Part shown: positions 10,426-17,963 of the stretch, piece after piece | Position numbering within the stretch: the stretch's first letter is position 1 | Layout: the number at the start of each line of letters is the position of its first letter | DNA from: a bacterium | Lineage (GTDB): Bacteria; Vulcanimicrobiota; Vulcanimicrobiia; Vulcanimicrobiales; SCRA01 | NCBI GenBank assembly: GCA_004298675.1 | Contig: SCRI01000083.1 | Coordinates: 34,437 to 98,436 of the forward strand | Direction: 5' to 3' | DNA length: 64,000 nt | Made by a program: the position numbers and the translations under genes | Notes under the pieces: model-generated | Seen by the model: only the letters and a program-made list of their open reading frames with translations | The model's database searches: none | What the model was told of the DNA's origin: nothing

Positions 10426-11403
10426 CTAGTCCGGTTCGGAGATTCCGCGGTAGGGCTTGAACGGGTTCCGTTCGCCTACCGCAGCATTCGCTTTGTCAAC
10501 GATCCATTGTGTCAACGTGTGGTTGGTCGCCATGACTTTGTACAGTTCCTCGGTCGTGCCGAGTACGATGATTCTGTGTGTAAGTGCCAAACCGACCTCC
10601 ACTATTGCAGCTTCAGTGAAGCCTGGATTGGCAATAAAGAGGCCGCGGCCATCGCCACGCGTCAGAACTCCCATCACGTGTTGGGCGACGTCCTTCGGGC
10701 CAAGGAGATTCTTCCACCACTTCGCCTCAACCACATAAATCTGCCCTTTCACTTCGATCACGCCATCGACTTGCTCGACCGTTCGATTGTTGCGGTTTCC
10801 CGTAATGCGAAAAGATTCGCGTACCAGGATTTCCTCGAAGTTGCACCAGTCATTCAGGAGGACTTCGAACGTTTTTCCGCGTTCATATTCATCCTGCATC
10901 GTGAATAACTTGTAGAGCCGACTCTTGATGTCTTCGCGCTTACTCGCCCTTTGCTTCTCTCTCTCTAGCTCCGCATTCTGTCGCGCGAGCCGTTGAGACC
11001 GCTCGGCGTCGCGCTCCTGTTGCATGCGCGTAAACGCGTCCTTTTCGTCGATGAGTTCCCGGGCTTTCGCGACCGCGCCCTTGGCCGCCAGCCTCTTATC
11101 CTGGTAGATGGAGTCGAAATTGTTAAAGTCTACGATCCCTTTGAGGACCTCTCTACGGACCTTAAGTCCGTGGTTGCCCGACATTTCATTGACGACCTTC
11201 AGGAGCGTGTGCGCCATCTCGATCTTTCGCAACGACGCCCGGTCCGTTCTGATTTGCCGCTCATATTCGGCCAACCTCGGGTGTTCTAGCCCGGCGCCAC
11301 GAAAGAATGTGACCACGTCGCGCTTCGAGTTGCGGATCAGCGCAATCGCCTCTACGACCGCCGTAAAGACATCTGGCCGGAACTGGTAGGCCTCCATAGG
11401 CAT
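10426..11403 (-). CDS. Mrr-like restriction endonuclease with coiled coil
   Basis: 325 residues. The C-terminal domain has the PD-(D/E)XK arrangement of Mrr_cat nucleases: E180 in the first helix, D213 in VEQVDGVIEVKG, and E226-A-K228 in VVEAKWWK, followed by a helix and QHVMGVL. Residues about 103-160 are charged and heptad-like, a likely coiled coil. The N-terminal 100 residues are helical and unrecognised. Such enzymes typically cut modified or foreign DNA. No methyltransferase is adjacent, which fits a type IV (modification-dependent) or stand-alone role. Two ATGs (11403, 11397) are possible, and both sit in an inverted repeat. Confidence 0.8.
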   Translation of the reverse strand: MPMEAYQFRPDVFTAVVEAIALIRNSKRDVVTFFRGAGLEHPRLAEYERQIRTDRASLRKIEMAHTLLKVVNEMSGNHGLKVRREVLKGIVDFNNFDSIYQDKRLAAKGAVAKARELIDEKDAFTRMQQERDAERSQRLARQNAELEREKQRASKREDIKSRLYKLFTMQDEYERGKTFEVLLNDWCNFEEILVRESFRITGNRNNRTVEQVDGVIEVKGQIYVVEAKWWKNLLGPKDVAQHVMGVLTRGDGRGLFIANPGFTEAAIVEVGLALTHRIIVLGTTEELYKVMATNHTLTQWIVDKANAAVGERNPFKPYRGISEPD

Positions 11404-11409
11404 GGAGGC
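11390..11409 (-). promoter_or_regulatory. Inverted repeat over the start of the Mrr-like gene
   Basis: GCCTCCAT-AGGC-ATGGAGGC is a perfect 8 bp stem with a 4 nt loop. In the mRNA it would fold over both candidate start codons of the nuclease gene and no separate ribosome site is visible upstream. It may limit translation of a potentially toxic nuclease, or be a binding site for a regulator. Function is inferred. Confidence 0.4.
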
Positions 11410-11751
11410 TGATTCGGAAACCGTCTCGGTCGCCCTTTCGCTATACTACGCCCGGGGGTACGTGCCGCGCCAGAGAGTTTCCTTACCCGCTGACTAATGG
11501 TCGCACTACATGAGATATTAACTACGCGGTTTCCGGTGCAATAATCTGGTCAACGCCGGGGAGTAGGACGCGCGGATCGTCGTAATCAGCAAGCGCCGCC
11601 TTCGGCGAGATACAGTTGATGATGAGGGATGGCCTCTCGTCGCGGAGACGCGATGCTGCGGCGAAGACCGGGCGAAGTGGACCTTGCCTTTGTCGCGTTT
11701 CTTGTTGGCGTTGATTCGAGACGCATGCGTCCCACCTGCCCGGTAACTGTG
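11404..11751. other. Intergenic stretch with an unidentified partial open frame
   Basis: No complete gene is seen. On the minus strand a frame ending at 11522 closes with a protein-like stretch containing SLIINCISPKAALADYDD, but it has no plausible start and upstream it runs into comEC in a non-coding frame. It may be another gene fragment. No integrase, tRNA or clear att site is visible here. Confidence 0.4.
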
Positions 11752-13899
11752 CTATCGGGGAACATCCCTGCTCCCCGTGCTTTCCGAGCATCCGTGCTCC
11801 ATATCGACGGTGATCGTACCGTCCCGGGAGGTGAGGAAGATCTGGGCGCCGGCGGCGCGTACCCGCGCCAGGGCGGCGGGCGCCGGCAGGCCGTAGGCGT
11901 TGTGGAGGCCGACGGAAGCGATGGCGATACGCGGGCGCACAGCGTCCAGGAACGGTGCGCTGGAGGAGTAGCTGCTGCCGTGGTGGCCAAGCACTAGCAC
12001 GTCGGCGCGCAACTCCGCTGCCGGATAGGCCTCGACGAGCGCGCGTTCCTCCTCGCTCTCCGCATCGCCCATGACGAGTGCGGTGCAGTCGCCGGCGCGC
12101 ACGCGCACCACGATGGAGTCGTTGTCGACGTCGTCGTGGGTGCCGCGCAGTGGCTGTGAAAACGGTGCGAGGATCGTGATTTCGGCGTTGCCGCTGCGCC
12201 ACGTTGCGCCGGCGCGCAGATGCGCCACCGGTGCGCGGGCAACCTCCGCGTCGCGCAGCAGCGCGCCGAAGGCACCGCGTGCCGGCCAGCCGCCGTCGAT
12301 TAGGCGATCGGCGCGCAGCGTCTGCATGACCGCGGCAAAGCCCGCGAAGTGATCCTGATGCGGGTGTGATATCACCAGCGCGTCAACGTGGTGGATCCCC
12401 GCGCGCACGAGCAACGGCACCAACGTGCGCGGGCCCTGCGGCGCGGGTGCGCCGTCGACCAGGGTGGCGTGGCCTTCCGAAAGCACGGCGATGGCCTGCC
12501 CCTGACCTACGTCCAGCGCGACGATGCGTGTCGTGCCTGCGCCGGGACGAGGCGGCCACAGGCAGAGCGCGGCTGCCGCCAACATGCAGTACAGCGCGCA
12601 GCGCGTGCGGCGCAGGCCCAGCCACAGCGCTGCCGCGTCGTACGCGGCGATGGACCACCACGGCGGCGGCGTCGCCACCAGATGCGCGTACGGAAGCAAG
12701 GAGATCACACGCACCACGCCCAGGATCCAACCGCACGCCAGCGCCGCCAGCGGCGCAAAGAACGGCTGCGCCATGGTCAGCATGCCGAAGCCCAGCGCCG
12801 GTGCGACCATCGGTACCACCAGAGCGTTAGCCAGCGGCGCGTAGGGTGCGAGTTGCAGGAAGAAGATCGCCTGCAGCGGCCACACCCCGATTTGCGTGGC
12901 CAGCGTCAACGCGATCCCTTCGCGCAACAGGTGCGGTAGAGACAGGCGTTCGAGTGCGTGCGCGATGGGTGCCGCAAAGAGCGCGATCGCGCAGACGCAC
13001 GAAAACGAGAGCAGAAACGATGCGCCGCCGACGCTCCACGGCTGCCAGAGCGTCACGACGATCGCGGCCAGTGCAATCGCCTCTGGTCCCAGTGCGGCAC
13101 GCCCGCTTGCGCGCGCCAGCAGCGCGCAGGCGGCCATGATGCCCGCGCGCAGCGCCGGCAGATGCGCGCCGGAGAAGGCTACGAAGGCCGCGACGCCTAG
13201 CAGCGCGAGCAGCGCCGCGGCGATGCGCCCGGCTCCCAGCGCTTCGCAGATCAACAGCAGCATCGCTGCGAAGGCGCCCAGATGGAGGCCCGCGGTGACC
13301 AGCACGTGCGTGGTTCCGGTTTCGGAGAAGGCAGACGCCACCTCGTTGTCCAATGCACCGCGCTCGCCGATGAGGGCGCCGTCGAGCAGTGCCGCCGCGG
13401 GCGCGGGCAGCGCTGCCAAGCGCTCGCGTCCCCACACACGCACGCGTGCGACGGTAGCCGTGAGGCCGTACCCGGGTTCCCGCCGCACGATGCGTCCGTT
13501 TAGCTGTGCCGTCACACCGCGTGCGCGCAGCTGCGGCAAGCGCCGCAGGCGTCCGCGTATGGTGACGAGCGTCCCTGCTTGCACGCTGCCGTGGGCGCGC
13601 ACGTCCAGCGTGCCGAAGCTGGTGCGCGCCAGCGCGAACGGAGCATCGTCGCGCTCGGGCGGTTCGACGACGATGCCGCGCACCGTCACGAGTCCAGTCG
13701 GCAAGACGCGCGCCGCCGGGTCGCGCCAAGCGGAATCGGCGCAGGCACCCACCAGGGCAACCGCCAGCGCGAAGAGAATCGTTCGCCGCCCGCGGCAGGC
13801 GGCGCCCACGAGGACGGCGGCGCAGCCCAACGCCCATGGCGGCGTCATCTGCGAGCCCGCGATGCACGCGGCGGCCAGAGCGGGGAACCAGAGACGCAC
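11752..13899 (-). CDS. comEC: ComEC/Rec2 family DNA uptake channel with MBL nuclease domain
   Basis: About 715 residues. Order of parts: two N-terminal membrane segments, an OB-like DUF4131 region (VTVRGIVVEPPERDD ... TIRGRLRR), the multi-helix competence domain (GTTHVLVTAGLHLGAF, FVAFSGAHLPALRAGIMA), and a C-terminal metallo-beta-lactamase domain with SHPHQDHFAG, MGDAESEEE and LGHHGSSYSSS. ComEC carries single-stranded DNA across the inner membrane during transformation, and the MBL domain is thought to degrade one strand. The GTG at 13899 is chosen; a TTG at 13932 is possible. It is divergent from the epimerase gene. comEA is present 8 kb away. Confidence 0.92.
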   Translation of the reverse strand: MRLWFPALAAACIAGSQMTPPWALGCAAVLVGAACRGRRTILFALAVALVGACADSAWRDPAARVLPTGLVTVRGIVVEPPERDDAPFALARTSFGTLDVRAHGSVQAGTLVTIRGRLRRLPQLRARGVTAQLNGRIVRREPGYGLTATVARVRVWGRERLAALPAPAAALLDGALIGERGALDNEVASAFSETGTTHVLVTAGLHLGAFAAMLLLICEALGAGRIAAALLALLGVAAFVAFSGAHLPALRAGIMAACALLARASGRAALGPEAIALAAIVVTLWQPWSVGGASFLLSFSCVCAIALFAAPIAHALERLSLPHLLREGIALTLATQIGVWPLQAIFFLQLAPYAPLANALVVPMVAPALGFGMLTMAQPFFAPLAALACGWILGVVRVISLLPYAHLVATPPPWWSIAAYDAAALWLGLRRTRCALYCMLAAAALCLWPPRPGAGTTRIVALDVGQGQAIAVLSEGHATLVDGAPAPQGPRTLVPLLVRAGIHHVDALVISHPHQDHFAGFAAVMQTLRADRLIDGGWPARGAFGALLRDAEVARAPVAHLRAGATWRSGNAEITILAPFSQPLRGTHDDVDNDSIVVRVRAGDCTALVMGDAESEEERALVEAYPAAELRADVLVLGHHGSSYSSSAPFLDAVRPRIAIASVGLHNAYGLPAPAALARVRAAGAQIFLTSRDGTITVDMEHGCSESTGSRDVPR

Positions 13900-13950
13900 A
13901 GAGGCTCTCTGCGCGGCGGAGTTCGGCGTCAAGACGACAGGAGCGAGTGT

Positions 13951-14874
13951 TTGCGGATTATCGTTACCGGCGGAGCCGGGTTCATCGGGTCGCACATTGC
14001 CGACCGCTACATCCAGGAGGGGCACGAGGTCGTGGTCGTGGACAACCTCTGGGATCACGGCGGCGGCCGCCGTGAAAACATCAACGCCCGCGCCAGCTTC
14101 GTGCACATGGATATCCGCGATCAGGAGCTTGCTCGCGTCTTCCAGGACTTCAAGCCCGCCGTGATCTCGCACCATGCCGCCCAGCACAGCGTGGCGATCT
14201 CCTCGCGCGATCCCATCTTCGACGCGCAGGTCAACGTCGTCGGCCTACTCAACGTCCTGTCGAACGCCGCGAAGGTGGGGGCGCGCAAAGTCATCTTCGC
14301 GTCTAGCGGCGCTACCTTCGGCACGCCCGAGCGGTTGCCGATCGACGAGAGTACTCCCCAGCGCCCCGAGTCGCCGTACGGCATCTCGAAGATGGTCGCC
14401 GAGCACTACTTGCGTTTTTTCAAAGCGCAGCACGGGCTCGATTTCACGGCGTTGCGCTACGGTAACGTCTTCGGCCCGCGTCAGGACCCCAACGGTGAAG
14501 CCGGCGTCATCTCGATCTTCATCGGCAAGTTCCTGGCCCATGAAGGCGTGCGCATCGACTGGGACGGAGAGCAGACGCGCGACTACGTCTACGTGCGCGA
14601 CGTGGCCGACGCCAACTCCTTGGCGCTCGAGCACGGTGACGGTGAGTGCCTGTGCATCGGCACCGGCAAACGCACCAGTGTCAATCAGATCTATCTTTCG
14701 CTGGCGAATATCACCGGCTTCCAGGCGCCGATCTCGCACGCGCCGCAGCGTCCCGGCGACGCGCGTGATGCGCAGTTCAACTCCGCACGCGCGCGCGACA
14801 TCCTGGGCTGGACGCCTCAGACCAAGCTCTTGGACGGGATGCGCGAAACGGTGGACTACTTCCGCAAGCCCTAG
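13951..14874 (+). CDS. NAD-dependent epimerase/dehydratase (UDP-glucose 4-epimerase-like)
   Basis: Extended short-chain dehydrogenase of 307 residues. The NAD-binding motif is GGAGFIGSH near residues 7-15, a catalytic serine lies in FASSGATFG, and Y143-x-x-x-K147 (SPYGISKMVAEHY) completes the active site. RYGNVFGPRQDP and RDYVYVRDVADA are typical of UDP-glucose/GalNAc 4-epimerases. TTG start with AGGAG seven bases upstream. It supplies activated sugars for envelope polysaccharide. The stop overlaps the convergent HutD-like stop by 4 bp (CTAG). Confidence 0.88.
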   Translation: MRIIVTGGAGFIGSHIADRYIQEGHEVVVVDNLWDHGGGRRENINARASFVHMDIRDQELARVFQDFKPAVISHHAAQHSVAISSRDPIFDAQVNVVGLLNVLSNAAKVGARKVIFASSGATFGTPERLPIDESTPQRPESPYGISKMVAEHYLRFFKAQHGLDFTALRYGNVFGPRQDPNGEAGVISIFIGKFLAHEGVRIDWDGEQTRDYVYVRDVADANSLALEHGDGECLCIGTGKRTSVNQIYLSLANITGFQAPISHAPQRPGDARDAQFNSARARDILGWTPQTKLLDGMRETVDYFRKP

Positions 14875-15461
14875 TCGATGCGCACCAGCGCGACGCGCGC
14901 CGAGTCAGCGCGTGGGCGCAGGCACACCGGCGCGCTGCCGTCAAGGCACAGTGTGTCGCCAACGTGGAGGTGTTCGCCAGCGCCGGACGGAGGCACCTCG
15001 ACGACCAGCTCCCCCTCGAAGACGTAGACGAAGCGGGCCTCCGGGCCCGCAAGGTTCAGCGCGCGCTCGCCGATTCGGCGCGCCTCGACGGCGTGCGTGC
15101 ACTCGGCGCGCCGCGTCATCACGTTGAAGTCGCGCACGGGGCCGTCGATCAGCCGGCAGTCGACCTTCAGCTCTCCCGCGAACGGAAACGGGTGAAAGGG
15201 GCGGTCAAGCACGGCGCGCTCGCCGTTCGAGAGATCGAGGATGACGCCGTGCCCCTCCAGCGGCACGATGGTGCGATCGTAACTGGTGAAGTCCGAGAAC
15301 GGGCCGTCGCGTTCGATGGTGGCCACCGAGAGGCGCCACACCGGTGCCTCCTCGGACGGGAAGACGGTGATCTCGTGCGTGATTCCCCCGCCGTTCTTCC
15401 ACGGCATGGCGCGGTACGAGGCACGGCGCAGCACGCGGCCGGTCCGGTGAGTGTGAGCCAT
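14871..15461 (-). CDS. HutD/Ves family cupin protein
   Basis: 196-residue bicupin-like protein of the HutD/Ves family: RAMPWKNGGGITHEIT near the N-terminus, WRLSVATIERDGPFSDF, and VPLEGHGVIL are the family hallmarks. HutD is linked to histidine utilisation in some bacteria, but no hut genes are nearby, so the role is unknown. The ATG at 15461 is five bases after the stop of the secreted-protein gene upstream, so the two are probably co-transcribed. Confidence 0.85.
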   Translation of the reverse strand: MAHTHRTGRVLRRASYRAMPWKNGGGITHEITVFPSEEAPVWRLSVATIERDGPFSDFTSYDRTIVPLEGHGVILDLSNGERAVLDRPFHPFPFAGELKVDCRLIDGPVRDFNVMTRRAECTHAVEARRIGERALNLAGPEARFVYVFEGELVVEVPPSGAGEHLHVGDTLCLDGSAPVCLRPRADSARVALVRID

Positions 15462-15466
15462 CGGCG

Positions 15467-15844
15467 TTAGCCGGCCTCCGTTTGGCTGCGCTCCAGCGCG
15501 GCAAGCTTCGCGATGAGCGCCTTGGCGGTGGCGGCGGGGACGCCGTCGCGTACGAGGTCGCGCGTCTCGAAGGCCATCGTCCCGGCGGCGACCACGCGCC
15601 AGGCTCCGTGCACCCGCCGCACCAGCGACTCGCCGTTGTTCGCGCCCGACGTCCATCCGGCGACGGCGTAGCCGCCGGCCACGGCCACACGGCCGATAGC
15701 TGGAATGAGCTGCCGATGCTGCACGTTGATGGCGTAGTCTACCACCGCCTTGGCGATCTGGCCGTCCGTGGAGGACGCCGCCCACACCCCCGGCGTCAGA
15801 GCCAGTAGCAGTGCCGGTACCAGGGCCAAGAACACGCTTTTCAT
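15467..15844 (-). CDS. Small secreted protein of unknown function
   Basis: 125 residues with a signal peptide (MKSVFLALVPALLLALTPGV, cleavage near VWAA). The mature part has GGYAVAGWTSGANNGESLVRR and ends in a helical segment (TAKALIAKLAALERS). The pattern resembles small periplasmic proteins with a conserved GWT...GE.L...W core, but I do not recognise a named family. The start was chosen at the signal peptide; the ribosome site is weak. Upstream partner of the HutD-like gene. Confidence 0.7.
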   Translation of the reverse strand: MKSVFLALVPALLLALTPGVWAASSTDGQIAKAVVDYAINVQHRQLIPAIGRVAVAGGYAVAGWTSGANNGESLVRRVHGAWRVVAAGTMAFETRDLVRDGVPAATAKALIAKLAALERSQTEAG

Positions 15845-16211
15845 CCAGCATTGCTTGCCGACAATGCATCCCATAGCCTCTTGTCTCACCCTAAGTGACT
15901 GAACGAACGGCGGTCCAGGGCCCAAACGATGGCGACGGAATGAGAGGCAGCGACATTCGGTCGCACCGAGGCGCAAACCACGAGGCGCTTAGCCAAACCT
16001 GAGGTCGTGCCATATGACTATAGGAACACGTCAGGGGGATCAGACTAGCGAGCGACGGTGATGTCAAGCCCGGAGCCGCTCAAACGGCCTTCGGGGGATT
16101 CATCCTGCGACGGACACCGTTGAGAAAATCGAGGTAGTGCGCGAAGGCGGAATAGTTTGCCTGTTCGAACTGGTGTCAGGTGATTTCGTAGCTTCGATTA
16201 GCGGGTGTACT
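15845..16211. other. Intergenic region, nothing identified
   Basis: About 370 bp between a secreted-protein gene on the minus strand and the DUF3800 gene on the plus strand. No ORF with coding character, RNA gene or strong palindrome was seen. It marks the drop in GC into the 16-17.8 kb patch and must hold promoters for both directions. A GTG at 16137 could lengthen the DUF3800 protein. Confidence 0.4.
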
Positions 16212-16967
16212 ATGTCATATGTTTCAGCAGAACACTATACGATATATCTTGACGAATCCGGCGATCACAGCCTACGGGTTATTCAGCCGAATTATCCGGT
16301 CTTCGGCCTAGGCGGCGTCTTAGTCGCTAGTGATGACCACGCCGCGTATGCCACCAGTCTGTCGGCCTGGAAGACAGCGTTTTTTGGTCGCGATGTGTGC
16401 CTTCACTTACAGGATATCAATCGCAATAAGGGGCCTTTCGCCATATTGAAGGGGGATAATGTTCTGCGCACGCGCTTATTCGCGGAGATGCAAGCGGAAC
16501 TCGATAGATACAATTTTACGCTCATCTGCGGGGTCATCGATAAGCGCCACCACCTTGAGGTATACGGTGCGGTCGCGAGAGATCCGTATTGCGTTACACT
16601 GGAGTTCTTGATCGAGCGCTTTTATCGTGAACTTCGGAGCCGGAGATCGCGCGCCGGCATTATTGCCGAATCACGCGGCCGCGATTTAGATGCTGCACTC
16701 CAATTGCATTATGCGGCGTTGCTTCGCGGCGGAACATTTTATGTAACTGGTCGCGAGCTGAGAAGCCGATTAGCGCCCGAAATAGAGTTTCAGCCAAAGC
16801 ATCCAGATGCAGCCGGATTGCAGATATCCGATATTGTTATCGGGCCAGTATGCCGAGACATTTTGGGGCTGACAACGCCGTACCGGGTGACGATGACTCA
16901 CAAGATGCGCAGAGACGCGCTCGGAAACGTTGCGGGCTACGGGCTTAAGGTGTTCCCTGAGAAATAA
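16212..16967 (+). CDS. DUF3800 domain-containing protein
   Basis: 251 residues starting MSYVSAEHYTIYLDESGDHS. The Y-L-D-E-S-G-D motif near residue 13 and the late D-A-A-G-L-Q-I-S-D-I motif are the two acidic signatures of the DUF3800 family, which is often found in mobile or defence-related settings and may have a nuclease-like fold; no function is established. Codon use is clearly less GC-biased than neighbours, which suggests transfer. The ATG at 16212 is preferred over the GTG at 16137, because the family motif begins soon after it. Followed by a hairpin. Confidence 0.8.
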   Translation: MSYVSAEHYTIYLDESGDHSLRVIQPNYPVFGLGGVLVASDDHAAYATSLSAWKTAFFGRDVCLHLQDINRNKGPFAILKGDNVLRTRLFAEMQAELDRYNFTLICGVIDKRHHLEVYGAVARDPYCVTLEFLIERFYRELRSRRSRAGIIAESRGRDLDAALQLHYAALLRGGTFYVTGRELRSRLAPEIEFQPKHPDAAGLQISDIVIGPVCRDILGLTTPYRVTMTHKMRRDALGNVAGYGLKVFPEK

Positions 16968-16970
16968 TAA

Positions 16971-16998
16971 AAGAAGGGCCCGCAAGCAGTCCCTTCTT
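16971..16998 (+). terminator. Hairpin after DUF3800 gene
   Basis: AAGAAGGG (16971-16978) and CCCTTCTT (16991-16998) form an 8 bp stem with a 12 nt loop right after the stop codon. No U-tract follows, so it may act as a weak or Rho-assisted terminator or protect the 3' end. Confidence 0.5.
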
Positions 16999-17320
16999 GC
17001 CAACAGTATATCATAGTTGTCAACACCGCCTAGCGGTGCTCAGCAAACTGGCGGGCGCTTTCTGGCTGCTCCCTTGGCATCTCACAGAAGTGAAAACCGT
17101 CATCTGGTTCGCAGGCGTTTGGAGTGGAAATAGTTTGGAAGCGCTATATGTGCCACGAGTAATCCTTCTTGTAGGCTATTGCATTGGGCATACTTGCGTG
17201 GCACAGCGTTGCCGCAACCTTCACAACTTCAGATTGGGAGAGTTGCGCTTACACCGTCGGGAGAGCGGCTGGGGAAACGCCATACCCTCGATCGTAGCAA
17301 ACTGAAACGGGAGTTCTACG
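16999..17320. other. Low-GC intergenic stretch, no gene supported
   Basis: A plus-strand open frame of about 100 codons exists here but lacks a ribosome site and coding character. Nothing else was recognised apart from the AGGAG-less leader of the following gene. Confidence 0.35.
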
Positions 17321-17773
17321 TTGGCTAGTCAAGATGGACCCTGGCCCGAGCAGTTGATCCTGCATAGTCAGAGGATCAAGAGTTTCGCCGAAAGTATCCT
17401 GACCGCTGAAGTCGCTCAGAGTCAGGACCCCGATTTGCCCCTCAGCGAAGAGGCGCTCAAGGGCTATCGGGAGCTAGTAAAAATGGTGAAGGACTTCTAT
17501 GCTCTGGCTCGTGAGCATGGTGTGAACGTATCGGAAGCGCCGATTAGAGGCCGCGTAAACCTTGTGGTGATGTGCGAAGGCTGCGGTGGCGTGATACATC
17601 AAAATATCAATGTTGCACTTGAAGAGCTCGATGAGATCGGGCTGAAGTACAACCTAAGCGTCCTCTGCCAGAGTTGTGGGACGAAGACTCGGGTGACGGC
17701 TCAGTCCGTCGAGGTAAGAGGCTATACTCCAGAGGAAATTGAGAGAGCGCGTAACCTCGAGCCCCAGGAGTAG
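17321..17773 (+). CDS. Small zinc-ribbon-like protein of unknown function
   Basis: 150 residues. An N-terminal helical region is followed by C-E-G-C-G-G (near 86-91) and C-Q-S-C-G-T (near 116-121), two CxxC pairs spaced as in a zinc ribbon. The start is TTG with GGGAG seven bases upstream. Composition is lower in GC, like the DUF3800 gene before it. No named family is recognised. Zinc binding is an inference from the cysteine spacing; a structural or nucleic-acid-binding role is plausible. Confidence 0.65.
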   Translation: MASQDGPWPEQLILHSQRIKSFAESILTAEVAQSQDPDLPLSEEALKGYRELVKMVKDFYALAREHGVNVSEAPIRGRVNLVVMCEGCGGVIHQNINVALEELDEIGLKYNLSVLCQSCGTKTRVTAQSVEVRGYTPEEIERARNLEPQE

Positions 17774-17963
17774 ACGGTAGTCCATCGGCAACTCTTTTAT
17801 GTGTGGTGGCCTTTGCTGCGACCAGCGATTGAGGTTAGGCCTCGGAAATGAAACTTCGGGATGAATTTAGCCAAGGCGTGACGCGGCGACCTTTTCCCTT
17901 CGGACTCGCCTGCCGGCCGATTCGTAAAAGGTGTGGCGCTGCAGGTGTCGGGAAGCCTCGCCC

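Noticed and set aside
10351-10908. 185-codon plus-strand frame antisense to the nuclease
   Set aside because: The minus-strand frame holds the PD-(D/E)XK motif; this one has no protein-like features.
12896-14164. 422-codon plus-strand frame over comEC
   Set aside because: Ser/Arg/Ala-rich shadow; the ComEC frame on the other strand has all domain motifs.
16997-17305. 102-codon plus-strand frame in the low-GC gap
   Set aside because: No ribosome site, odd composition and no motif; chance open frame.
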